A stretch of DNA of 6,843 nucleotides from Crocinitomicaceae bacterium (GTDB lineage: Bacteria; Bacteroidota; Bacteroidia; Flavobacteriales_D; Crocinitomicaceae): the NCBI GenBank assembly GCA_011522905.1, contig WTIB01000078.1, forward strand, positions 1-6,843, in the 5' to 3' direction. The notes under the pieces are model-generated. The model worked only from the letters and a program-made list of their open reading frames with translations. It ran no database searches and was not told the origin of the DNA. The position numbers were made by a program, and so were the translations under genes. This document shows positions 1-5,757 of this stretch, piece after piece (the first letter of the stretch is position 1; the number at the start of each line of letters is the position of its first letter).

Positions 1-2
1 AT

Positions 3-476
3 GGTATATCACCCAATATCGCTGAAAGTGGTAATTATGCTTCAGCATCAATTGCAGGTGCAAGCGTATCTCTCATTATTCAAGACCCTACTTTGAGTAC
101 ATATGTAAGCGGAAATACGGGATACTTATACCTTGATATAGAAGATAATATATCCACAGGAGTATTAAATTGTTGTGTAATGAGCGAATGGATTATTGAC
201 GCAGCAGAAGAAATCAATGCATATTGGAGTTGGGGTTATTCACTAACATCAGGAGGTATGCCTGAAGAAAATTCGGCATGTGGACTCGGACCGAATTTGC
301 CGATTACAATAACTGATTTAGGAACGTCAGGCGGCAGTAATTATACAGGAGGAACGCCATTCAAAGGAGCGTATTCAGGAACGATTTATTTGCCCAGTGA
401 TACCCAAAATGTAGGTAACTTTGAATACACTATACCTATGACAATTGATATTGAATTCGAAGCCTTACGACAATAG
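3..476 (+). CDS. C-terminal part of an unrecognised, probably exported Gly/Ser/Thr-rich protein (5' end outside window)
   Basis: The reading frame is open from the first complete codon at position 3 to a TAG at 474-476, giving at least 157 residues, so the true start lies to the left of the window. A TTG at 93 could be read as a start, but the frame is open upstream of it with the same composition, so I treat the gene as 5'-truncated by the window edge. The visible part is rich in Gly, Ser, Thr, Asn and Tyr, poor in Lys and Arg, and looks like alternating beta strands and loops, as in secreted or surface proteins. It has three cysteines: a Cys-Cys pair (NCCVMSEW) and one in SACGLG. The end (PMTIDIEFEALRQ) does not resemble a type IX secretion sorting domain. 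I do not recognise the family, and export is inferred from composition only because the N-terminus is not visible. No clear terminator follows directly; the first is at 597-627. Confidence 0.6.
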   Translation, partial: GISPNIAESGNYASASIAGASVSLIIQDPTLSTYVSGNTGYLYLDIEDNISTGVLNCCVMSEWIIDAAEEINAYWSWGYSLTSGGMPEENSACGLGPNLPITITDLGTSGGSNYTGGTPFKGAYSGTIYLPSDTQNVGNFEYTIPMTIDIEFEALRQ

Positions 477-566
477 TAATTCTAAAGCTTCAATCCAAAG
501 GTTCATCTTTCGACAGAATTTTAATTGGAGATAGTACTTACCGCGTTTAACAGAATACTAATAAAT

Positions 567-591
567 ATAGGTTAGAATCCTGTCGGGATCA
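567..591 (+). pseudogene. Probable tRNA 3'-end remnant (T-arm and acceptor 3' strand)
   Basis: ATAGG (567-571) and CCTGT (579-583) can form a five-pair T-stem with one G-U pair. They enclose a seven-base loop, TTAGAAT (572-578), which resembles the T-loop consensus TTCRANY except that the normally invariant C is an A. The stem is followed by seven bases, CGGGATC (584-590), suited to be the 3' acceptor strand, then a discriminator-like A and CA. A terminator follows a few bases later, as is usual behind a tRNA gene. No matching 5' acceptor strand (GATCCCG or a wobble variant), D-arm or anticodon arm is visible in the 90 bases upstream, so this is not a complete tRNA. Such displaced 3' ends are typical of old integration sites in tRNA genes. 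Chance similarity cannot be excluded. Confidence 0.5.
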
Positions 592-596
592 CAAAT

Positions 597-627
597 AGCT
601 CTTCATTAAGAGGGCTTTTTTATTTTT
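597..627 (+). terminator. Rho-independent terminator
   Basis: AGCTCTT (597-603) pairs with GAGGGCT (610-616) over seven pairs, two of them G-U, around the loop CATTAA. The hairpin runs into TTTTTT, an A, then TTTTT (616-627). The T-tract is on the + strand only, so it would end + strand transcription: originally perhaps that of the tRNA whose 3' end lies just upstream, and now possibly that of the gene ending at 476. It also keeps + strand transcripts out of the convergent minus-strand operon, whose last stop codon (626-628) overlaps the end of the T-tract. Confidence 0.7.
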
Positions 628-1441
628 AAGTTGTGAGAAATTTTAATGTGTGCTCACATAATTGTCGAATCGGGAGAGGAAGCTCTGCAGAGCTCCATGG
701 ATGTTTTGCTCCGAAAACATGATCTGTATTTTTGATAACACATAATTCTACATTTGCCCATTCAGCCAATCTTCTGCCATTATTGATTTGAACAGAAGTG
801 TCATTTTCACCATGAGCAATAAATATGGGCTTTTTGTTTTGGGAACAAATCGTTTGTAAATCATAATCATCAGCGTGATTTAGAAAATCTTGAAAGAGAA
901 TGAATTTTTGAGGCAATTCCTGATGAGTCCTACCATTCTTGACGAAACGAACACCATTTGTTTTCCATTCCTCGAGTAATTGTCCTTTTGGGAATCGTTC
1001 TCCTATTGATGCTATTGAAGCCCATGTAATCATGCTATTGATTTGTCCAATTCTTTCCCCACCAATCAATGCAATTGCTCCACCTTTGGAATGACCAATC
1101 ACGTGCCCATTCCATTGTTCAACTTTGTCATTTAACCATTGAACTGCTAATTGAAGGTCCTCAATCTCTTTGCTGTAGGTGTTATTTCCAAATGCTTCTG
1201 GATCTGGAAAGTCAATGCCGTTAACCGCTGTGCCACCATTATGAGATGTATTGAATTTACAAAAGCCGAAATTCTGTTGAACAAAAAATTGCTGAACTAG
1301 ATTCCAGGCACCCCAGTCTTTAAATCCCATAAAACCATGAATAAAGACTATGATTTCTCCATTGAATTTTTCTGGGATTTCAAGGTCAATCAAACTGGTT
1401 CTTCCTTTTGCTCCCGAGTAGATTGCGTTTTTGATATTCAT
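626..1441 (-). CDS. Alpha/beta hydrolase (serine esterase/lipase-like)
   Basis: This 271-residue protein is a complete single-domain alpha/beta hydrolase. The early HGF motif (H35-G36-F37) follows a hydrophobic beta strand and fits the oxyanion-hole turn. GHSKGG (116-121) is the nucleophile elbow with Ser118 as nucleophile. HGEND (210-214) supplies the likely acid Asp214, and TDHVFG supplies the likely base His241. There is no signal peptide or membrane helix, so it should be cytoplasmic. The substrate cannot be read from the sequence: esterase, lipase or dienelactone-hydrolase-like activities are all possible. It is the second gene of a minus-strand pair. Its ATG (1439-1441) shares the ATGA overlap with the stop of the zinc-ribbon gene upstream, which both supports this start and suggests translational coupling. 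No Shine-Dalgarno sequence is visible. Confidence 0.9.
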   Translation of the reverse strand: MNIKNAIYSGAKGRTSLIDLEIPEKFNGEIIVFIHGFMGFKDWGAWNLVQQFFVQQNFGFCKFNTSHNGGTAVNGIDFPDPEAFGNNTYSKEIEDLQLAVQWLNDKVEQWNGHVIGHSKGGAIALIGGERIGQINSMITWASIASIGERFPKGQLLEEWKTNGVRFVKNGRTHQELPQKFILFQDFLNHADDYDLQTICSQNKKPIFIAHGENDTSVQINNGRRLAEWANVELCVIKNTDHVFGAKHPWSSAELPLPIRQLCEHTLKFLTT

Positions 1442-1809
1442 GAAACGTATTCTTGTTTGTGAACGAGCAGAAATTCTTTATCTTCTATTTCACGATAGCC
1501 CATATCATAACAAAAAACATATTGTAATCCTTTTTTGGTGGTGTATACATTGGTAAAATAATGAAAATTAAAACCGAGCTCTGCAAGCTGTATTAGATGT
1601 ACTTTTGCTTTACCATCAGGATTGAGTTGAGACAATATTCTTCTGTTTTTCCTTAGTATTCTATTGATGTTTCGTACTGCTTTATTGGCATCTTCATTGA
1701 GCTTATTGTTATATGTATTACGACAATAATCACAACAAAACTTTTGATCCTTTCGGCCCAATAGCTTTTCCTTGCATTCAAGACATTGTCGTTTCGATTG
1801 AGAATTCAT
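1438..1809 (-). CDS. Small zinc-ribbon protein, conserved in Bacteroidota, function unknown
   Basis: A 123-residue cytoplasmic protein starting at the ATG at 1807-1809. The N-terminus carries a compact zinc-ribbon-type motif: C9-x2-C12, then C25-C26 and C29, so C9/C12/C26/C29 (or C25) could hold one zinc ion. A basic stretch follows (about residues 43-58, ending RKNRR), then a C-terminal alpha/beta segment rich in aromatics (FHYF, YVFCYDMGY). It resembles a small hypothetical family I recall from many Bacteroidota genomes, with the same pattern of zinc ribbon, RILRKNRRIL and a 'YFTN.YTT' segment. The zinc ribbon and basic patch would fit nucleic-acid binding, but that is inference. The frame stays open upstream to 1935, but that extension is hydrophobic, unlike the family, and would cover the divergent promoter region and the start of the MoxR gene, so the shorter start is chosen. 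It is the first gene of an operon with the hydrolase. Confidence 0.8.
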   Translation of the reverse strand: MNSQSKRQCLECKEKLLGRKDQKFCCDYCRNTYNNKLNEDANKAVRNINRILRKNRRILSQLNPDGKAKVHLIQLAELGFNFHYFTNVYTTKKGLQYVFCYDMGYREIEDKEFLLVHKQEYVS

Positions 1810-1894
1810 ACGTACAAGATTAACAAGAATTAACATGAAATACAATTCAATAAATGGAGTGTTTCGGATTTTTGTTTGTCTAAATACCAAACAT
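1810..1894. promoter_or_regulatory. Divergent intergenic promoter region (zinc-ribbon/hydrolase operon and Bat operon)
   Basis: These 85 AT-rich bases separate two divergent operons and should hold both promoters. Bacteroidota promoters use a -7 box TAnnTTTG and a -33 box near TTTG. On the minus strand, TATGTTTG matches the -7 consensus exactly at 1895-1888, with its first base inside the MoxR start codon, but I find no good -33 box at the expected distance. On the + strand the best candidate is GATTTTTG at 1867-1874 (one mismatch), also without a clear -33 box. If it is used, the leader of the MoxR gene would be only about 15 nt. The region is well supported by gene orientation; the individual boxes are weak candidates. 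Confidence 0.4.
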
Positions 1895-2929
1895 ATGAGT
1901 GAGTTAAAAACATTGGATAATGATGAAAATATCAATCCCTCTGAGCACCTCAGAAAGCTTAACGATCAAATTGCGCTAGAAAAGATTGCTATTGACCAGC
2001 TTAAAAAGGAAATTGCTACGGTGATTGTAGGTCAGGAGGAAATGATTGAAGCATTAATTATTGCCTTGTTAACAGAAGGACATATTCTTCTTGAGGGATT
2101 TCCTGGTTTGGCAAAAACATTGACGGTAAAAACACTATCAAAATCTATGAATCTCGATTTTAGTCGAATTCAATTCACACCAGATTTATTGCCGGCTGAT
2201 GTTACTGGAACAATGATATATCAGCAAAAATCTGAAAGTTTTGCAGTGAGAAAAGGGCCACTTTTTGCTTCTTTTATTTTGGCAGATGAAATCAACAGGG
2301 CACCGGCAAAAGTGCAAAGTGCTCTTCTCGAGGCTATGCAGGAAAGACAGGTGACTATTGGAGATGAATCGTTTAAATTGCCAGACCCGTTTTTGGTAAT
2401 GGCTACTCAAAATCCGATAGAGCAGGAGGGGACCTATAACCTTCCCGAAGCTCAAAAGGATCGCTTCATGATGAAGGTAAGTGTTGGTTATCCTAGTCCA
2501 GCTGAAGAAGCCCTTATCATCAGGTCTAATATTCAAGAAAGTCAGTCTAAAAAAGTAAAAAAAGTATTGTCTAAAAAGGATGTGTTGAGGCTAAAGGCCA
2601 TAGTTAAAGAGGTTTATCTAGATGAAAAAATCGAAAAATATATTGTAGACATCATTAATGAAACTAGAAATCCGAGCATTCCTGCCATTCAAGAGCTTTC
2701 ATCCTATATTTCTTATGGATCGTCTCCTCGAGGAGGAATTAATCTGGCATTGGCTTCAAAAGCGAGGGCATTTCTGGAAGGAAGATCTTTTGTTACACCA
2801 GATGACGTAAAAGTGATGGCCGTTAAGGTATTAAATCATCGAATAGGACTGAGCTATGAAGCCGAGGTTGATGAACTGAAAGCAGAAGACATTATATATA
2901 AGATCATACAATACGTTGAAGTACCTTGA
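1895..2929 (+). CDS. moxR: MoxR-family AAA+ ATPase of the Bat operon
   Basis: A 344-residue soluble AAA+ ATPase of the MoxR type (AAA_3), which normally works with VWA-domain partners as a chaperone-like or maturation factor. Visible motifs in order: a charged N-terminal helix leading to IVGQEEMIEAL (44-54), Walker A GFPGLAKT (68-75, Lys74), the MoxR-typical FTPDLLPADVTG (94-105), Walker B ILADE (128-132, Asp131/Glu132), sensor 1 ATQNP (170-174), the DR pair at 189-190 and sensor 2 SPRGG (277-281) in the C-terminal lid. All catalytic elements are intact, and the ending DELKAEDIIYKII...VEVP is typical of the family. The start is set at the ATG at 1895: an in-frame ATG at 1835 would add 20 residues unlike any MoxR N-terminus and lies in the promoter region. 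It is the first gene of the operon; its TGA overlaps the TTG start of the DUF58 gene by 4 nt. Confidence 0.95.
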   Translation: MSELKTLDNDENINPSEHLRKLNDQIALEKIAIDQLKKEIATVIVGQEEMIEALIIALLTEGHILLEGFPGLAKTLTVKTLSKSMNLDFSRIQFTPDLLPADVTGTMIYQQKSESFAVRKGPLFASFILADEINRAPAKVQSALLEAMQERQVTIGDESFKLPDPFLVMATQNPIEQEGTYNLPEAQKDRFMMKVSVGYPSPAEEALIIRSNIQESQSKKVKKVLSKKDVLRLKAIVKEVYLDEKIEKYIVDIINETRNPSIPAIQELSSYISYGSSPRGGINLALASKARAFLEGRSFVTPDDVKVMAVKVLNHRIGLSYEAEVDELKAEDIIYKIIQYVEVP

Positions 2930-3789
2930 ATCTTAAAGAAATCATAAAAACAGTTCGAAGAATTGAATTGAAGACCAAAAGCTTTTCAAGTCAAAACTTT
3001 TCAGGAATGGATCGAAGTGCATACAAAGGTTTGGGTATGAACTTTAGCGAGGTGAGAGAATATCATTTTGGTGATGAAACCCGATTTATTGACTGGAATG
3101 TAACAGCTCGTTACAATTCACCCCATGTTAAAGTATTTGAAGAAGAAAAGGAGCACGTCAATATGTTTTTTATCGATGTATCCAAGTCCTTAAATTTTGG
3201 TGAATTTTCACGGACTAAAAAACGCGTAATCATAGAACTTTTTGCAACACTGGCATTTTCTTGTTCAATGAATCAAGACAAAATTGGAGCTATATTCTTT
3301 ACAAATCATGTTGTGAAATATTTTGAACCTAAAAAAGGCAAAAAGCATGTTTGGGCGATGCTAAAATATTTTATAGAAACTGAGCATCATGCTCCATATT
3401 CTGACGCTACCAGTGCATTCACTTTTTTTCAAAAAACAAAGTGGAAAAAATACAGGTTATTTCTTTTGAGTGACTTGATATTTCCAGATTCAAAAAGGGT
3501 TATAGCTTCACTTAAAAAGGTTAAAAATCGAAATCAAGCATTTATCCTGCGCATTCATGATGAAATGGAAAATAAGTTGCCTATAAAGGGTTTTTATCAA
3601 CTTGTGAATACGGAAAATGGTCATAGCTCTTGGGTAAATGGATTTTCAGGTCATACCAATAGAGCAATGAATAAAAAGATTCAGAAGAACATAGAGTTTT
3701 GGGAAAGTGAATGTAAGAATAATCATTTCCACATCACATCCATATCTACCAAGTCTGATATATACTCCAAATTAAATGGCTTTTTTTAA
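2926..3789 (+). CDS. DUF58 family protein (VWA-like, Bat operon)
   Basis: A 287-residue soluble protein of the DUF58 family, which is almost always encoded next to MoxR ATPases and is thought to be a cytoplasmic partner of them. The signature block lies at about 36-62: SEVREY, GDETR and IDWNVTARYN. After it comes a VWA-like fold with a MIDAS-type DVSKS motif (Asp84, Ser86, Ser88) and a second acidic strand, LLSDLIF (Asp183). There is no signal peptide or membrane helix. The start is a TTG at 2926 that overlaps the MoxR stop (TTGA). I accept it because the residues that follow (LKEIIKTVRRIELKTKSF) fit the family's usual N-terminus, while the first internal ATGs (residues 28 and 38) would delete conserved sequence. 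No Shine-Dalgarno sequence is visible, so coupled re-initiation after MoxR is likely. It overlaps the next gene by 14 nt. Confidence 0.92.
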   Translation: MNLKEIIKTVRRIELKTKSFSSQNFSGMDRSAYKGLGMNFSEVREYHFGDETRFIDWNVTARYNSPHVKVFEEEKEHVNMFFIDVSKSLNFGEFSRTKKRVIIELFATLAFSCSMNQDKIGAIFFTNHVVKYFEPKKGKKHVWAMLKYFIETEHHAPYSDATSAFTFFQKTKWKKYRLFLLSDLIFPDSKRVIASLKKVKNRNQAFILRIHDEMENKLPIKGFYQLVNTENGHSSWVNGFSGHTNRAMNKKIQKNIEFWESECKNNHFHITSISTKSDIYSKLNGFF

Positions 3790-4732
3790 GAAAATGAAAC
3801 ATTTTTTAAGCCTTCTTTTATTCATAAGCACCATTAATTGTTTTGGGCAAGCTTTGGAGGTGAATATTTCAAGAGATGAGGTAAGAGTAGGTGATGTATT
3901 TGTCCTCCAATATAGGATATCGGATGTCTCTGATTTTCCTGAAACCATAAATGCGAATGATTTTTTTCCGGTGAATGTACTTTCAAAAGATACTTTAGTT
4001 GAGCAGTCAGACTCATTGGTAGAAATCCTCTCCTACAGGGACAGCATTATAATGATGAATGATATTTCTGGATACATTCGTTCTTATCATTTAATTGCTT
4101 GGGACTCTTGTGCTTTATCTCTTGTGGGTTTTGACTACTTGTATAATGATTCTGTCTTTAAATTTCCACCGGTTTATCTGAATGTTACTTATTACGATAC
4201 TGAAGATGGCGTCGAATTACTAGATATTCAGGAGGATTTTCACGATTGGAAAAAATCAACGGATAAGAGTAATAAAAAATCAAATTTATGGTGGATATGG
4301 ACCATTATATCAATTTTATGCTTAGGCATTATCTTATATTTTTTGTGGCGAAGAAGTCATAAAGAAAAACAAATGCTTCGGCAGTCTTTGCAAGAAATCA
4401 CACTTGAACAAATAGAAAAATTAAAAAAAGAAAAGCTGTGGCAGAAAGATATGCTAAAGGAACACTTTGTTCAATTTTCTCATATTCTTAGGACTTATCT
4501 TACCAACCGTTTTGGTATTTCCTTTTTAGATAAAACAACAGAACAATCCATACTTCTATTGGATCAATTAGAGCTCGATGAAAAGATCAAGAATATGATT
4601 TTACAGCTGCTAAAAAAGTCAGACTTGGTGAAATTTGCCGATTCACGCACTGAAGAGACATATATCCAAGTTTTATTTGAAGAGTTAACCTTAATTGTCC
4701 ACCAAACAACTCCAATATTAGAAGATTCATGA
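3776..4732 (+). CDS. BatD-like / DUF4381-like membrane protein of the Bat operon
   Basis: A 318-residue protein with an N-terminal signal peptide (hydrophobic core about 10-20, likely cleavage near the FGQA at 23-26), an extracytoplasmic beta-rich domain (about 27-155; VNISRDEVRVGDVFVLQYRI is typical of BatD N-terminal beta domains), a lysine-rich linker, one membrane helix (about 171-191, LWWIWTII...YFLW) followed by the positive RRSHKEK, and a cytoplasmic helical C-terminal domain (about 200-318). That domain contains ILRTYLTNRFGISFLDKTTEQ and KKSDLVKFADSRTEE, the pattern seen at the C-terminus of DUF4381-type proteins next to BatA. The periplasmic part may contact the VWA domains and the tail may contact MoxR/DUF58; this is inference. 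Two starts are possible: ATG 3776 and ATG 3794. The latter gives a cleaner signal peptide without overlap. Cys22 precedes the cleavage site but the lipobox is poor (TINC). Confidence 0.85.
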   Translation: MAFFKKMKHFLSLLLFISTINCFGQALEVNISRDEVRVGDVFVLQYRISDVSDFPETINANDFFPVNVLSKDTLVEQSDSLVEILSYRDSIIMMNDISGYIRSYHLIAWDSCALSLVGFDYLYNDSVFKFPPVYLNVTYYDTEDGVELLDIQEDFHDWKKSTDKSNKKSNLWWIWTIISILCLGIILYFLWRRSHKEKQMLRQSLQEITLEQIEKLKKEKLWQKDMLKEHFVQFSHILRTYLTNRFGISFLDKTTEQSILLLDQLELDEKIKNMILQLLKKSDLVKFADSRTEETYIQVLFEELTLIVHQTTPILEDS

Positions 4733-5757
4733 TAGGCATAGTTGAGCAATATATTGGATATGAATTCATGGAGCCTTCTTGGTTCTTTCTTACCCTTTTA
4801 TTGCCTTTATTTTTTTGGCTTTTGTATAAATTGAATCGAAGTAACATATTTGGAATTAGATACACTAATACGGCTGAAAATCAACAGGAAATCACTTCTT
4901 TTTTTGTATTAACCCTAAGAATGTTCTTGCATGCTTTAAAGATTCTTTTGTTTCTTTTATTTATTGTGCTCTTGGCCAAACCCATTAAAATTGATGAATC
5001 ATCGGCAATGCCTGATAATAGTGCTTATGGTATAGATCTCATTTTTGTTCTAGATGTTTCTTTATCAATGCAAGCTATGGATTTAAAGCCCAATCGACTT
5101 GAGAGTGCCAAAAGGGTTATAGGAAACTTTGTACAACAAAGAAAAAATGATCGTATCGGACTGGTTGTGTATTCAGGAGAAGCATATAGTGCCTGTCATA
5201 AGACAACAGACCATCAACTTTTTCAATCTCAACTTCAGTATGTAAATGGAACTGATTTAGTTCAAGGTACTGCTATAGGAGTCGGATTGGGTACCGGTAT
5301 CACACAGTTACGAGGTGACAGCACTTCGTCAAAGGCCATAATACTATTAACAGACGGAAAAAATAATATTGGAGCTATTTCTCCTTCTGAGGCTGCCGAA
5401 CTTGCGGTAAACGAAAATATTCGTGTATATACAATTGGTGTAGGAACAAATGGGTACGCACCAATGCCAGATGTTGGTCTTTTTGGTTCAGGCATCAGTT
5501 ATAGTTTGGTTGAGATTGATGAGGGAATTTTAAAAGAAATATCCGACAAAACTGGTGGAAGGTATTTTCGGGCTACAGACTCAGAATCTCTTCAGAATAT
5601 TGTTGCTGAAATTGATAAAATTGAAAAAAAAATAATGAATAAGGATGAACAAATTCTTCCACAAACAGCACAGCTTGAGTCCTTACTCACCCTGCTTTTG
5701 ATTTTGACAGGTGCGATTATTCTCGGTGATGTTTTTCTTTTTATGGTTTATGAATAA
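4729..5757 (+). CDS. batA: BatA: inner-membrane VWA-domain protein
   Basis: A 342-residue VWA protein of the Bat (aerotolerance) operon. Layout: membrane helix 1 (about 17-33), a short loop, helix 2 (about 69-84, ending in LLAKP, the counterpart of the usual LARP), a VWA domain (about 102-298) and a C-terminal helix (about 317-340), placing the VWA domain in the periplasm. The MIDAS is complete: DVSLS (Asp109, Ser111, Ser113), Thr181 in QGTAIG and Asp209 in LLTDGKNN. Further family marks are RIGLVVYSGEAYS, TTDH and TIGVGT. The ATG at 4729 overlaps the preceding stop as ATGA and is preferred; an ATG at 4768 (Met14) directly before helix 1 is an alternative. An A9 run lies between the VWA domain and the last helix. 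BatA probably works with BatB and the MoxR ATPase in envelope maintenance or stress tolerance; its molecular target is unknown. Confidence 0.93.
   Translation: MIGIVEQYIGYEFMEPSWFFLTLLLPLFFWLLYKLNRSNIFGIRYTNTAENQQEITSFFVLTLRMFLHALKILLFLLFIVLLAKPIKIDESSAMPDNSAYGIDLIFVLDVSLSMQAMDLKPNRLESAKRVIGNFVQQRKNDRIGLVVYSGEAYSACHKTTDHQLFQSQLQYVNGTDLVQGTAIGVGLGTGITQLRGDSTSSKAIILLTDGKNNIGAISPSEAAELAVNENIRVYTIGVGTNGYAPMPDVGLFGSGISYSLVEIDEGILKEISDKTGGRYFRATDSESLQNIVAEIDKIEKKIMNKDEQILPQTAQLESLLTLLLILTGAIILGDVFLFMVYE

Noticed and set aside
93..476. Reading the first gene as a complete 127-residue protein starting at TTG 93
   Set aside because: The same frame is open without a stop to the left edge with the same composition, so the gene most likely begins outside the window.
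477..593. A complete tRNA gene upstream of the terminator
   Set aside because: Only the T-arm and acceptor 3' strand can be formed; no 5' acceptor strand, D-arm or anticodon arm is present.
1835..1894. N-terminal extension of the MoxR ATPase from the ATG at 1835
   Set aside because: The extra 20 residues are unlike MoxR N-termini and the start lies within the divergent promoter region; the ATG at 1895 fits the family length.
1810..1935. N-terminal extension of the zinc-ribbon protein to 1935
   Set aside because: The 42 extra residues are not conserved-looking and would overlap the MoxR start; the ATG at 1807-1809 sits just before the zinc motif.
2186..2536. Minus-strand open frame of 116 codons inside the MoxR gene
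   Set aside because: It lies entirely opposite well-conserved AAA+ motifs and its translation resembles no protein; it is a shadow frame.
3794..3865. Lipoprotein signal in the BatD-like protein (Cys22)
   Set aside because: The residues before the cysteine (S-T-I-N) do not fit a lipobox, and FGQA just after it is a better signal peptidase I site.
4564..5495. Minus-strand open frames opposite the BatD-like gene and batA
   Set aside because: They are short, mutually overlapping, and lie opposite conserved coding sequence, with no motifs of their own.
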